Shown here piece by piece: positions 1 through 10,002 of a stretch of 64,000 nucleotides of DNA. The stretch's first letter is position 1. Each line of letters opens with the position of its first letter. Source of the stretch: Sipunculus nudus (taxonomy: Eukaryota > Annelida > Sipuncula > Golfingiida > Sipunculidae); assembly GCA_026874595.1 (NCBI GenBank), contig JAPPUL010000069.1:1942001-2006000 (forward strand), written 5' to 3'. The translations under genes were made by a program, and so were the position numbers. The notes under the pieces are model-generated. The model did not search any database, was not told where the DNA came from, and was given only the letters and a program-made list of their open reading frames with translations.

Positions 1-371
1 TTGCCGAACAAGTTCGTGCGGGAATTAATGCTATTCCTGCCGGACAAAAGGCAGCATCAAAAGCAATTGGCTTAACACAGTTACAAGTATACAGATATAT
101 TTTATTACCTGTTAGTTATCGAACAATTATTCCGCCAATGACTAGTGAATTTTTAGGTATTTTTAAAAATTCATCACTAGCATTAACTATTGGTGTTTTA
201 GAATTAACAGCTCAAACTAGACAAATAGAAGAATATACCTTTCAGGGCTTTGAAGCCTTCACCGCAGCCACAGTATTATATATAGCAATTACATTTATTG
301 TAATGACTGTGATGAAAGTAGTAGAAAGCCGTGTTGCCATACCTGGATTAGTATCGCTTGGAACTAAATAA
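1..371 (+). CDS. gltJ: Amino-acid ABC transporter permease, GltJ-like (3' end only)
   Basis: The reading frame is open from base 3, and the 5' part lies outside the window. The visible part (about 122 residues) opens with the EAA loop of a BPD_transp_1 permease (AEQVRAGINAIPAGQ... ASKAIGLT), which docks the ATPase. Two hydrophobic segments follow. The stop TAA (369-371) directly abuts the next start ATG at 372. Assignment to the glutamate/aspartate (GltJ) member rests mainly on the downstream ATPase, which is very GltL-like. By family knowledge GltJ and GltK form the heterodimeric inner-membrane channel. No frame damage is visible in this part. Confidence 0.8.
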   Translation, partial: AEQVRAGINAIPAGQKAASKAIGLTQLQVYRYILLPVSYRTIIPPMTSEFLGIFKNSSLALTIGVLELTAQTRQIEEYTFQGFEAFTAATVLYIAITFIVMTVMKVVESRVAIPGLVSLGTK

Positions 372-1031
372 ATGTTTTCAGATTTTGATTTTAATATAAT
401 TATTGAATCAGCAGGCTTCCTTGCTGAGGGTATGGGATTAACGCTTATATTGACCTTTATAGCAATTATTGGAGGTACTATTTTCGGAACATTGCTTGCG
501 TTGTGCCGTCTTTCTGGTTTTAAGAGTTTATCTTTTATAGCAGGATCATATGTAAATTTCTTTCGTTCAATGCCTTTAATTCTAGTAATTTTTTGGTTCT
601 ATTTTATGGTGCCATATATCGTTGGTAGGTCTGTAGGCAGTTTTAGTTCAGTATTAATTGCTTTTATTATGTTTGAGTCAGCCTATTATTGCGAGATTAT
701 TCGTGCAGGCATTCAAAGTATAAAAACTGGGCAGGTTCGTGCAGGTGAGGCTCTTGGTTTAACATATCAGCAGAATATGCGTTATATTGTATTGCCACAG
801 GCTTTTCGGAATATGGTGCCAATTTTATTAACCCAGGCGGTTGTTTTGTTTCAAGATACTTCTTTGGTGTATGTTGTTGGGCTACATGACTTTTTAGTTA
901 ATGCAAGTATCGTTGCTAACAGCGAAAATAGGCTGGTAGAACTCTACTCAACAGTTGCGGTAGTTTATTTTATCATCTGTATAATAGCGTCTTCTTCAAT
1001 AGCCTACCTACAAAGGAAAATTAAAACATGA
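372..1031 (+). CDS. gltK: Amino-acid ABC transporter permease, GltK-like
   Basis: This 219-aa polytopic membrane protein has the usual length for the family. It carries five or so hydrophobic segments and a conserved EAA loop near residues 119-140 ([16 protein letters not shown]). It starts one base after the gltJ stop, and its TGA stop overlaps the ATG of the ATPase gene (ATGA at 1028-1031), so the three genes should be translationally coupled. It is the second half of the permease heterodimer in a polar amino-acid importer, probably for glutamate/aspartate. The substrate is inferred from the neighbour. The gene is intact and AT-rich, unlike the decayed genes further right. Confidence 0.85.
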   Translation: MFSDFDFNIIIESAGFLAEGMGLTLILTFIAIIGGTIFGTLLALCRLSGFKSLSFIAGSYVNFFRSMPLILVIFWFYFMVPYIVGRSVGSFSSVLIAFIMFESAYYCEIIRAGIQSIKTGQVRAGEALGLTYQQNMRYIVLPQAFRNMVPILLTQAVVLFQDTSLVYVVGLHDFLVNASIVANSENRLVELYSTVAVVYFIICIIASSSIAYLQRKIKT

Positions 1032-1768
1032 TTAAATTTAACAATGTAAGCAAATGGTTTGGTGATTTTCAAGTACTAAATAACTGCAATTTGGAAATTA
1101 ATAAGGGTGAAGTTGTTGTTGTTTGCGGGCCTTCTGGCTCGGGTAAAAGCACACTAATTCAATGTGTTAATGGCCTTGAGCCAATTCAGCAAGGCGAAAT
1201 CTTTGTTGAAGTGTTAGAAGAGCGTATTCAAGTTAATCATAAAAAAACAAATTTACCTAAACTACGATCTCATATTGGTATGGTTTTTCAACATTTTGAG
1301 CTATTTCCCCACTTAAGAGTGTCAGATAATATATCTCTTGCACAAACTAAAGTGCTTGGACGTGATGCAAATAATGCCCAAAAACGCTCTATAGAACTAT
1401 TAGAAAGAGTTGGTCTTAAAGAGCATGCTAAGAAATACCCTAGTGAGTTATCAGGGGGGCAACAACAGCGTGTTGCTATTGCTCGGGGACTTGCTATAGA
1501 TCCGATTGCTATGCTGTTTGATGAGCCAACATCTGCACTTGATCCTGAGATGATTAATGAGGTATTAGATGTGATGGTTGAACTGGCAAATGATGGTATG
1601 ACTATGATGGTTGTAACTCACGAAATGGGATTTGCGAAGAGAGTTGCTGATAGAGTTATTTTTATGGATGAGGGTAGAATCGAAGAAGATTGTAGTAAAA
1701 AAGAGTTTTTTGAAACTGAACGCGGTGAACGCTCTAAACTATTTTTATCTAAAATACTAAATCATTAG
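1028..1768 (+). CDS. gltL: Glutamate/aspartate ABC transporter ATP-binding protein
   Basis: A 246-aa ABC ATPase with a Walker A motif (CGPSGSGKS, residues 33-41), Q-loop region, signature LSGGQQQR (about residue 140), Walker [12 protein letters not shown] and switch histidine [11 protein letters not shown]. The stretch [12 protein letters not shown] and the run from the Walker B motif through [17 protein letters not shown] closely match the GltL/GlnQ group, GltL best from memory. It energises the GltJ/GltK channel at the cytoplasmic face. The periplasmic binding protein (GltI) is not in the window and presumably lies upstream. The gene is intact, and the start is fixed by the ATGA overlap with gltK. 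Confidence 0.9.
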   Translation: MIKFNNVSKWFGDFQVLNNCNLEINKGEVVVVCGPSGSGKSTLIQCVNGLEPIQQGEIFVEVLEERIQVNHKKTNLPKLRSHIGMVFQHFELFPHLRVSDNISLAQTKVLGRDANNAQKRSIELLERVGLKEHAKKYPSELSGGQQQRVAIARGLAIDPIAMLFDEPTSALDPEMINEVLDVMVELANDGMTMMVVTHEMGFAKRVADRVIFMDEGRIEEDCSKKEFFETERGERSKLFLSKILNH

Positions 1769-1777
1769 GAATAAGTG

Positions 1778-2159
1778 ATGAGTGAAATTACTGATGGCTA
1801 TCAGATAATAATAGGGATTGCTTCTATCCACAATGACCTGCTGATGCACATATAACGAAGCAATTACTGTTATAGATACTGATAGAGCTTTAGGGCGTTA
1901 CAACCTTAAAACGAGACAATTGGGACTAAAAGACCTTGCTCGTCTTAACGGACATATTTATGATGGTTTAGTAATTGCTTTTGTGCTTCTTAAGGCTGCT
2001 TTTTAGTATTTATTCAAAAATAAGATTATTGATAGAACTAAGCTCCAAGTAGTAACTAAAAAAAAAGTAGTAACTAAAAAAAGCTCATGTATGCTTGATA
2101 CAGCACTTACTATTCGAGGCAAGATCGCAACCTCGCTCTCTTCTAGTAGCAGCACTTAA
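1778..2159 (+). pseudogene. FmdE-like (formylmethanofuran dehydrogenase subunit E family) remnant
   Basis: It begins ATG AGT GAA at 1778, ten bases after gltL. A recognisable core (LKTRQLGLKDLARLNGHIYDG, then LVIAF) is the GH-x-x-G region of FmdE/TraR-like proteins. At least one frameshift lies around 1830-1850 between the start and this core. An in-frame TAG at 2004-2006 follows ...LLKAAF, after which the same frame continues with further family-like sequence (KIIDRTKLQVVTK... SSCMLDTA) to a TAA at 2157-2159. An 18-bp tandem duplication lies inside the 3' part. The function of this stand-alone group is not established. The family call is from recognised motifs only. Confidence 0.45.
2047..2082 (+). 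repeat. 18-bp perfect tandem duplication
   Basis: AAGTAGTAACTAAAAAAA occurs twice head to tail (2047-2064 and 2065-2082). It keeps the reading frame of the FmdE-like remnant, duplicating six codons. It is a replication-slippage type event. Confidence 0.8.
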
Positions 2160-2515
2160 TCTGAATCCAGAAGATTTGTATCTGCCTCGCATTCAATAAC
2201 CACCTTTTTACCGTCTATCGTTGTGTCATATAAACCGTATAAAGGGTCAGGTTCACTCCCCTTTAAGCCCGAAAAAATACCTAAAATAGTTCCTTCTCTT
2301 TTTTTCTTCCATATCCATTTAGCAGAAAGAAGTGTTATAGCCCCAAAAATCAAAAGTGTTATACCCCAAACAGATATAAGTCCTTTCAATTCAGGAACGT
2401 AATCTACGTTGGATTCCATAGCAGCAATTTCTGGTTTAATTTGAAGTAGCCCACCAAAAACTAAGTCTATTAGTCCAGTTAAAAATACTAATACAGTTAA
2501 TACGATTATTAACAC
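2156..2515 (-). CDS. Small predicted membrane protein, unknown
   Basis: A 119-aa ORF. The N-terminus is a strong hydrophobic segment (MLIIVLTVLVFLTGLIDLVFGG), with a second near residues 47-65 (GLISVWGITLLIFGAITLL) followed by a basic cluster WKKKREG. The acidic tail looks soluble. It stands alone on the minus strand between two plus-strand pseudogenes and its stop overlaps the end of the FmdE-like remnant. I do not recognise a family. The two-helix topology and intact frame make it a plausible real gene, but it could be a relic. Confidence 0.45.
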   Translation of the reverse strand: MLIIVLTVLVFLTGLIDLVFGGLLQIKPEIAAMESNVDYVPELKGLISVWGITLLIFGAITLLSAKWIWKKKREGTILGIFSGLKGSEPDPLYGLYDTTIDGKKVVIECEADTNLLDSD

Positions 2516-2670
2516 TTTTGAGCCTTTCGTTGTATTTTTACATCATTGTAATTTTCCATATTTTCTCCTTTATTAATTATGACTAACGTAAAATTTAATA
2601 TTTTATTATAAATTTGATATTCATAAATATATTTCTTTTTAAAAGCCTATCAAAATCTCCTTAGTCTCAA

Positions 2671-3198
2671 ATGAAGAAAATTGATTATAAAAAGTAACTT
2701 AAAGCCTATTATAAACCTTCGATAAAATCCGTGGAGATGGCTGATGTTCCTGCTATGAATTTTTTAATGATTGATGGAGAAGGAGAGCTTGAATACATCG
2801 CATTTTGAAGATGCGACAGAGGCGCTTTTCTCTCTTTCTTATGCTCTTAAATTTATGATTAGGAAAAGCGATTTAGAGATTTATTATGGCGTTATGCCGC
2901 TAGAAGGTTTTTGGTGGGCCGATGATATGGAGACGTTCAGCGTGAAGGACAAGGCAGGCTAGAAATGGACTCTTATGATTATGCAGCCAGACTGCATCAC
3001 TGAAGATATGCTTGAGCAAGCAGCCGCAGCAGGTTGTAACAAAGCAAAACCCCGCAGTGTTACCGCTTATCAGATTTGAAACCCTTGAAGAAGACTTACC
3101 AAAGGCATGGCAAACACCATGAAATATATTTGAGTAATATCCGCAATGCTGCTCCAGAGCGATGGAAAACCATAATCCGCCAGACGGTGGCACAATAG
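2671..3198 (+). pseudogene. GyrI-like small-molecule-binding domain protein, decayed
   Basis: Starts ATG AAG AAA ATT GAT at 2671. The reconstructed order of family motifs is DVPAMNFLMIDGEGE, ATEALFSLSYALKFMI, YYGVMPLEGFWWADDM, then KWTLMIMQPD and, near the end, HHEIYLSNIRNAAPERW and IIRQTVAQ plus stop. These are hallmarks of the GyrI-like/YdeE domain. Lesions include an in-frame TAA near 2695, a frameshift near 2785, a TAG near 2960 and a deletion of the central loop before HHEIYL near 3105. The protein family binds small amphipathic ligands. This copy cannot make the full product. Confidence 0.7.
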
Positions 3199-3299
3199 GG
3201 CTATGCATACGTACACAATGCGCCACAAGATTTTCCTTTGATTGCAACGTCGCTTTCAGTGGGCTTTCGATGGGCAGCTTCAGGAGGCTTACGGCAACC

Positions 3300-3498
3300 C
3301 ATAGACTGGGGCGAACCGGTTAATTACGAAACCCTTGAGCTCCCATGACTAAAAGCTCCGTACTTCGCTTTTCTAAGTACGGTGTTTTTCAGGAAAGGGG
3401 TATACATAAGAGAAAAATCAGAGAAAAACAGGGTGTTTTTAGTGAGAGGAAGTCAACTTACAAACAGCTAAAAACCCCACAAACACTGGGCTTTTGCT
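3300..3498 (+). repeat. Copy A of a ~200-bp dispersed direct repeat
   Basis: Closely similar to 32556-32751, same orientation. Both copies begin at ATAGACTGG, include CCCATGACTAAAAGCTCCG and the terminator hairpin, continue through TTTTTCAGGAAAGGGG and end near CTGGGCTTTTG. Identity by eye is around 80-85 percent. The 5' part may be the last codons of a gene in both places (ends CATGA), but I do not recognise the protein. Confidence 0.8.
3351..3390 (+). terminator. Rho-independent-type terminator in repeat copy A
   Basis: CCGTACTT (3358-3365) pairs with AAGTACGG (3375-3382) across a 9-nt loop, followed by TGTTTTTC. The stem is identical in copy B while the loop differs, which supports selection on the hairpin. 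Confidence 0.75.
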
Positions 3499-3697
3499 GC
3501 TTAGTCTAACAGCATATATGGAAGTCAGAGAAAAGTTAGAAAACAGTTAGTGGCGGTGTATTGCCCCCCTGAAAACAAGGAAAAGCAAGTTTTATGTTGC
3601 AACACCTTGTCCTGGTTTGATTTCTGCTCTCTACATATTTTCAATTATAGTGATGAAAGTACCGTGCCAATCGTGCGTTCGAATTCCTGTTTGGGAT
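3499..3697. other. Non-coding stretch, no recognisable gene
   Basis: About 200 bases between the repeat and a minus-strand ORF. All frames are interrupted, and I see no promoter-like or structured element I could support. It may hold eroded coding sequence. Confidence 0.4.
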
Positions 3698-3967
3698 TCA
3701 TTGGAAACGCTCTATTATATTGATTGGGGTTAATTCCTCGCGCACTGACTTTATCAGCTTATCAATATCAGTCTGCGAGTATCGGCTGCTATTTGAAATA
3801 TCCTCAAGATATGCATCAACACGCTGCTGAAAATCGTTGCCAGAAATGAGTTGGTTATAATCTTCAATCAGAGCCTCAAAATGTGCGGAGCTCTTCTGCT
3901 GAAACATGGTTTGGTATTCATCAATCAGCTCACCCTTAGCTTCATGTCCTGTAAAAGGATCAATCAT
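3698..3967 (-). CDS. Hypothetical protein or C-terminal gene fragment
   Basis: An 89-aa ORF, hydrophilic and predicted helical (ELIDEYQTMFQQ, DAYLEDISNSSRYSQTD). Its first Met (CAT at 3965-3967) sits exactly where homology to a TRAP permease begins on the other strand. The ORF therefore probably represents the tail of a larger gene whose 5' part was removed by a rearrangement. No family is recognised. It is intact as read, but its reality as an expressed gene is doubtful. Confidence 0.35.
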   Translation of the reverse strand: MIDPFTGHEAKGELIDEYQTMFQQKSSAHFEALIEDYNQLISGNDFQQRVDAYLEDISNSSRYSQTDIDKLIKSVREELTPINIIERFQ

Positions 3968-4180
3968 TTGGGGGGTGTTCTGGTTTCGGGTCTTGCTGTT
4001 GGTGCTTGCACACCACCAGTTGGAAATTGCCTGAATGCTTGTGCCGCGATAGCACGAATGGATATCGGCAAGATATTCCTTCGAACCGCACCATTTCTTT
4101 TGGCTAATGTTACGGTGCTTTTTTTGATATGCCTGTTCCCGGATTTGGTAATGTGGATACCAAATTCATTTCTAAAATAA
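3968..4180 (+). pseudogene. TRAP transporter large permease (DctM-type) C-terminal fragment
   Basis: In the frame from 3968 the last 70 codons read AVGACTPPVGNCLNACAAIARM, then PFLLANVTVLFLICLFPDLVMWIPN and a stop. The TPPVG-x-x-L motif and the hydrophobic tail ending in a LWLP-like sequence are typical of the DctM C-terminus. Nothing upstream in frame matches the rest of a 430-aa DctM. The break at 3967/3968 is sharp and adjoins an unrelated opposite-strand ORF, so this is a truncated remnant. Confidence 0.7.
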
Positions 4181-4281
4181 AACAATAATTAATAGGGTTT
4201 TAAAATGGATAGATTGAAAGTTGGATTGATCCGATATTGAAAATTGCTATCGAAACTCGTGTCCCGTGTCCAGAGCGGGTT

Positions 4282-5088
4282 TCAGATTTTTTCAGATTGC
4301 CCCTGGGCACTTGCCGCAGAACTGATCGCCGGTTGAATACTGGCGGGACCGACTGACACAGATGAAGCAGATGCTCCAGCAGCACCCTGAAATCTAACCG
4401 CGAGTCCAGCAGCTTCACAAAGTGCCATACCTGCAGCAATGTCCCAAAAGCCAACATGCGCCTCGGCATACCCTGCAAGTTCACCCGACGCGGATAATGC
4501 GAGAGATGTCGCGCACGATCCTAGGGCAACAGGTGTAAGACCACTCTTTGCCAAAACGGATTCAATCTCAACGCAGAGAGACTTTGGCCAAAATTCATTG
4601 CAACCGATACCAAATACCAATGGTTTGGCCCCATGATTGGAAGGCGATTTCCCGATTTCGGCAATTGGATGTTCTTTACCTCCAATCAGTGTTCGTCCCA
4701 ACATGGGAATTGCGACACCTCCCAATACCGGATGACCGTTCAATACGTACACAATTCAGATAGCCCATAAGGGCACTCCCGACAGAAAGTTGCTGGTCCC
4801 ATCAATAGGATCGACCAGCCAATAGGTTTCGCCAACATCACCACCAAGTTCCTCTCCAACAACCGCATCGTCAGGACAAACTCTGCCCAGTTCTTGTCGA
4901 ATATACTTCTCGATGGCACGGTCAGCTTCGGTTACAAAGTCCATTGCGGACTTTTGTTCCAGGACTAGCGTGTTCCGCTTGCGGAAGTATGCCAAAGCCG
5001 TCTGTTCAACGCAGACAAGATCAGTTTGCAGCATGACGTAGCAGTTAACATCATGAGACTGGCGATCCTTGAGTTGAGTCTCCATCAC
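4282..5088 (-). pseudogene. Inositol monophosphatase family protein, interrupted
   Basis: Reads on the minus strand from ATG 5088, whose ATGA overlaps the stop of the GDPD gene. Metal-binding motifs of the IMPase fold are present: EADRAIEKYI with VVGEELGGD, then DPIDGTSNF, and GFWDIAAGMALCEAAG (the WD motif). A single in-frame TGA at 4756-4758, after GVPLWAI, splits it into two ORFs that continue in the same frame (IVYVLNGHPVLGG). Apart from that stop the length (about 268 codons) is normal. It would hydrolyse inositol-type phosphates or a similar phosphomonoester, the expected partner of the phosphodiesterase upstream. Confidence 0.8.
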
Positions 5089-6057
5089 CGGCCTGCCCTT
5101 CTGAATCCGTTTTCGCGTAGCCGGCCAAGGACAAATTCTGACTCATCCGATTGAATCACTGTCGCACCATGGGCAATCCAGAATGAATAGACACTATCGG
5201 GCACCACTTTTCCCAATTGACGATTCCGCCCGCCATTCCACTGCGTTCCAGGGATTGCCTGATCAACGTAAAGAGTGTTTATGAAACGGCGGATATTGTT
5301 GGCATCGGCAATACACCGCGCCTCAAGCGAAAACAACGCCCCCCCCCATCTGGAGTAAGCCCCAGTTTGTCAAGGGCCGGGAACCCCTTGGGGCTGGGCG
5401 GGCATTCGACAAGGCATTCCACACAGGAGATGGGCAGATCTTCACAGACCTGTCGGAACGTTTTGATCCCATCGATTTGATCAATCAAAATCGGGATATA
5501 GTCCACTGGATCCTGTGTGGCCACAAGAATGTCGGCCACCTTCGATATCTCGGCTGCCCCACGAAAGTTTGTTTTGCGCTAACCTGTTCAAAAACTCCGG
5601 ACTTGCGAGCAATCTCGGACACGATCGGGACAGCATTAAGACCGGTTTTGCATTCGACATTGATCATCATCTCATCGACTAGGGCGATGAAAATCTCCTC
5701 AAGTGTTGGCAAGACCGCATCAAAGGCATCCCCTGTTCCGGGGTGGATCAGTTTTAGTCCGCACAAGTCGTTGTAGCACTGCGCTGCGACGGGTCCGCTG
5801 CCCTGCGTTGTCCGGTCGAGTGTTTCATCATGCAAGACAACAGCTGTGCCCTCGGCAGTGAAGTGCATATCCACCTCGACCATGTCACACCCCAATTTGC
5901 GGGCGCGTTTGACCGCGGGCACGAAGTTCTCAGCCTCAATGACATGATTGTCCTTGATAAATGCGCCGCGGTGCGCGGTGACAAAAACCTCGCCTGCTGT
6001 GCTCGCCGCAGGGCTCCTGAAACGCTCCGAAATCGTTGTGTCAGCTCTTTTTTGCAT
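5085..6057 (-). pseudogene. Glycerophosphodiester phosphodiesterase, frameshifted
   Basis: Starts at ATG 6057 behind a TGAGG sequence. GDPD motifs are in order: TAHRGAFIKD, VEVDMHFTAEG, VVLHDETLDRTTQG, LPTLEEIF and INVECKTG. One frameshift near 5555 changes frame after EQVSAK. A second lies in a run of nine C at about 5337-5345. The last segment (IADANNIRRFINTLYVDQA to the stop at 5085) is again in a different frame. The enzyme would release glycerol-3-phosphate from glycerophosphodiesters in the cytoplasm. Its neighbours are an ABC importer upstream and an IMPase downstream, overlapping by 4 nt. Confidence 0.8.
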
Positions 6058-6069
6058 TTGTGTGAGGCC

Positions 6070-7759
6070 TCAGCGGTTATTGGTTCGACCAAGACCGTAA
6101 CGATCGGCGATGGAAATGATGAAATAAGAGAACACCATAATCAGCGTCATATAGACGAGGTTGATCGCCGCCTGCTCGGGGTTGGTCGAAAAGGAACCTT
6201 CGAACAAGGCAATCGACAATGGTTTGTTATTGACGTTAAACAGGAAAGCAGACATCGAATACTCGCTCAGGATCGAGTTGATGTTCATCTCAGCAACCAA
6301 TATTATGACAGGCATGATGGCCGGCAATGTCACCCGAATAAATCGGTAAAACGGTGGGGTGCCAAGCGCTCGTGCTGCTTCGATCTGGAAGGGGTCAAGC
6401 GAATAAAAAGCCGCCCTCAGAAAGCGGATCATGAGTGGAATGACGACAATTGCGTAACCAATCGGCAAAATCCAGTAACTGCCCAGCAACGTGTCATTGC
6501 CTATCAAAAGACTCGGTGTAGAAAATGCGGTGATCAAACCGATTGCGATGGAGGGGGCAGGAAGCACCCACGGCAACATAAAAGTTAAGTCAAGACCGGT
6601 GGTGAAGTTATTTTTATGTTTGTTCGCAAGGATTACTACGAACAGGCTTACCGAAAGTCCCATTGCAACTGCACGCGCCCATCAGGAGGCTGTTCTTTAG
6701 AGGTGTTAGGACCTCACCGCCCGAGAAAACTTCGATGTAGTTCTTCAAGCTGAGAGTGGAAGGGACAACCTCTGAGATGATCGATTTCGCAGGTGCAAAT
6801 GAAAACAGCACGACCAGAGAAACCGGAAAGAGTTGCAGGAATGCGATCCCGTAGGCACAAGCGTGAACAATCAGATTGACGGGAGGAGGCAATTCGATTT
6901 TCTGGATCGGTACGGGCGTTTTGGATCCTCCGCTATAGCTGCCTTTCCTCTCGATCCGTTGCATGATCAAAATACATATGATCACGGCAAGCCCAAGTGC
7001 AATGGAAAGCATCCCGGCCATATCCGGTCGGCGCAGGCTGTTTAGCGTCAGGATCAATTCGGTGACCATGTCGAACCGCCGTCCACCAACGACCGCAGGA
7101 ATAGCAAAGGAACCCAATGATTTGTACGCTACAAGCAAGGGTATCGCGAATATCGTCGGCAGAAGCAACGGAAGCACCACGCTTACAAAGACACACAGGT
7201 TGCTTGCTCCCAGACTGCGTGCGACCTCAATCACAGAATAGTCCACACGCCTGAAGGTCGCACCCAAGAACAGATAATGAAAACTCCTCAGCAAGAAAGC
7301 ATGTGCAAAAACGACAGCGAATATTCCGCTAAACCAGTCATTCGGCAATGCAGGAAAGACTGATTGAATCAAGCAAGTTACAACTCCAGTTTGACCATAG
7401 GTAAAGTTGTAACCGGTCGCTGCGACGACTGAGACGAACACCAAGGGCATTGCATAAGCGACTTTCAGGATACATGCTCCCTTCACAGACACATACTCTA
7501 GCGCTGCTACTTTAAATATCCCGACAACATTCACTGTGATAATGCTTAGTACGGTGATAATGACGGTGTTTACGATCGCACTGCGTACCCGGTTGGATTT
7601 GGCCAAATCGACCGCAGAGCCGATGCTTAGTCCGCCATCCGATACGAAAGCTTGGGTCAGGACCGAATAAATCGGCGCATAGACGAAACTCACGGCGACC
7701 CAGAGAACGAGAGCGATACCGATGTAATAAAGTGCAGATTGTAGGCGGAAAGTGGACAT
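6070..7759 (-). pseudogene. FbpB-type fused ABC permease (two permease domains), frameshifted
   Basis: From ATG 7759, preceded by GAGGAG that overlaps the stop of the ATPase gene. The first permease domain (about residues 55-270) has an EAA loop EVARSLGASNLCVF. The second (about residues 330-560) has EAARALGTPPFYRF. A frameshift around 6640-6670 (after NSLLMGAC) separates the two ORFs, with the second resuming at MGLSVSLFVVILANK. Two fused BPD_transp_1 domains in one chain are typical of the Fe(III)/thiamine/aminophosphonate importer group. Here the substrate is more likely a glycerophosphodiester, judging from the neighbours. Confidence 0.8.
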
Positions 7760-7764
7760 ATTAA

Positions 7765-8762
7765 TTACTCCTCGGATTCTTTGAAGATACGGATCTTTTC
7801 ACGGGGCATCTGAAGATGGACAGTCTAACCAAGTGAAAGGCCGTACAAGGCATCCGCACCTTTGACTAAGACATTGATGGGCTCACTTTGATAGCTGACT
7901 TCAATAGAGCTCATCGGACCAAGAAAATCTATGTCGGTAATTGGCGCCGTGATGTCTCCGGTATCCGCGAGCCTCACTTCCTCGAGTCGAATGTAGGCCA
8001 AGGCGTCGGATGCAAGACCCAAGGCAGATCGTGTGTTCAACCCAATCTTGTTGGAAGCGCCAATAAACTCACAAACAAAGGGCGTCTCCGGTTCTCAATA
8101 CAGCTCTGCGGATGGCCAATCTGATCTGCTCTCCCCTTGTTGAAAACCAGCAACCGATCCGACATGGATAGAGCCTCGTCCTGATCGTGGGTGACGAACA
8201 CGGCAGTAAAATCCAGTTCATGCTGCAGGCGCTTGATCTCTTTACGCATATCATCCCGAACTCGCGCATCCAGATTCGACAAGAGTTCATCAAACAAGAG
8301 CACCTGTGTGCCCATGACGAGTGAGCGGACTATCGCAACGCGCTGTTGCTGCCCCCCTGACAACGCTTCGGGCTTTTTATCGCGATGTTCGGCGATGCTC
8401 GTGGCCTCGAGAATCCTTTCGACGCTTGTCTTGATTTCGCTGGATTTTTCTTGGCCACCTTCAGGCCAAAAGCCACGTTTTCGCCGACCGTCATGTGAGG
8501 AAAAAGAGCATAATTCTGGAAGACAATACCAACATCCCGTTGCTTCGCGGGTTGATTGCTAATGTCTTCTCCATCAAGAAGAATCCTGCCTGCCGTCGCA
8601 TTCACGAAGCCTGCAATTGCACAAAGGGCCGTTGTCTTGCCACAACCGGATGATCCAAGAAGTGTGAAGAAATTCACCTCGTTCAATGTTGACTGACAAG
8701 CTGCGTACGACCTCTAGATCACCATAGCAAATCTGAAGGTTTTGAATCGATATCATCGACAT
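7765..8762 (-). pseudogene. ABC transporter ATP-binding protein (FbpC/PotA-type), multiply broken
   Basis: The start ATG at 8762 follows AAAGGAG with ideal spacing. Recognisable parts: [18 protein letters not shown], Walker A region [15 protein letters not shown]-loop [16 protein letters not shown], signature [14 protein letters not shown], Walker B VLLFDELLSNLD, H-loop FVTHDQDEALS, then a TOBE-like C-terminus (GPMSSIEVSYQ). The ORFs lie in several frames with breaks near 8665, 8400 and 8045, and an in-frame TAG at 7825-7827. The Walker B Glu-Pro is Glu-Leu, itself a decay sign. The total length of about 330 codons is normal. Confidence 0.8.
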
Positions 8763-8836
8763 TGTGATCTCCTTTATTGAAAGGGCCGACCGCATCGGGA
8801 GGAATGTGGACAACCCCATCCTAACAGCTGCAGTCG

Positions 8837-9851
8837 TTATTTGATTTCAAGTTCGATGCGCTGCATCCAGGCGTCGATCTTTGGAGCTACGGCATCCCAA
8901 TCAATGTCCTGCGGCGACACTCGCCTCGCATTCGCTCGAACTTCTTCCGGTGCGCTCGCGATAGAATCAGGATGGACCGGCGTCCGGCCGAACTTTTCTG
9001 CATAAGCGATCATGAATTCTGGCGATCCGAACCAATCCACAAACGCTTTGGACTCGTCCAACTGATCGGTTCCTGCTATGATCGCAATGCCTTCGGAGAT
9101 GAAAGGCGTCCCGCCTTCGGTGTCGACCATCTCTGCAGTGTAGCCAACGCTATCGGCTAACTGGCCCACGCCGCCAAACCAGTTCAAATCAATCACGGCG
9201 TCACAGTTTATAAATGCCGCTGTCTTGCCCGCACTGCCATCCACGACAATCGCGTTGTCGTAGAAGTCTTGCATAAACTCCCAACCTTCATCCGAGATAT
9301 TGCCCTCTTCGTCGACAAAACAGACAAGAATGCCAACCAAATAGGACTTGGTTGTTTGCCATTCAGTCAATCCAACGACATACTTGCCGGAATATTTAGG
9401 TTTAGTGAGGGCCAGCCAACTGGTTGGTGCTTCTTCCGCGCTCATAGCGTCGGCGTTATATACCAGAACGATTGGCGTTTGCCAAAACTTGTAGACCATA
9501 TTGTAGGCATCGTCGCGATAGACTTCCAGTAGACCTTCCGCCCAGAACGGTTCATATGCTTGGAATAGGCCTTCGGTTTTCAGTGTTGCCATGGCCGCAT
9601 CAATAAGACCGAAAACAACAACTGCCTGTGGGTTGGTCTTTTCTGCGAGAATGCGATCAAAAAGCTCGCTCCCGCCGGCCGAAAGCACTTCAATGTCATG
9701 GCCAGCTGCTTTTGCCTGATCCGCGACCCAGGTGACACGCTCTTCCCCTTGTGGGGTATAAAGCTGTGATCGGGTCCGCATATGCTGCTGTCGTAGCAAC
9801 GGTTGCGACAGTAGCTGAGAGCAGCAAACTCTTTAGATTGGCGATGGTCAT
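8837..9851 (-). pseudogene. Periplasmic substrate-binding protein (SBP type 1/6, iron/phosphonate group), one frameshift
   Basis: The probable true start is ATG 9851 with signal peptide MTIANLKSLLLSATVATVA and cleavage near AYA-DP. A frameshift at about 9760-9785 separates the leader from the mature 300-aa domain (EERVTWVADQAKAAG onward to the stop at 8837). The mature part carries the family's domain order: GGSELFDRILAEK, NADAMSAEEAPTSWLALTKPKY, and a C-terminal GIAIIAGTDQLDESKAFVDW. It is the first gene of the decayed importer operon, divergent from the ROK regulator. Of the module it is the least damaged gene. Confidence 0.8.
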
Positions 9852-10002
9852 TTTTTGAGACGCCTTTGATTTTTTCACGTTTAGGGACGGTGTTCGTGCC
9901 GTGCATATACCTATCTGATTAGAAAATATCAAATAAATTACTTTCTGTAAAGTAATATATTTATGGCATACTACCGAAACCAGAAGCAACGCAGGCTAAT
10001 CG

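Noticed and set aside
4200-4484. Minus-strand 94-aa ORF inside the IMPase gene
   Set aside because: It is an out-of-frame shadow of the IMPase C-terminus; the composition and frame do not indicate a separate gene.
5830-6588. Plus-strand 252-aa ORF antisense to the GDPD and permease genes
   Set aside because: His/Arg/Asp-rich translation with no family resemblance, opposite to well-supported coding. A GC-rich shadow ORF.
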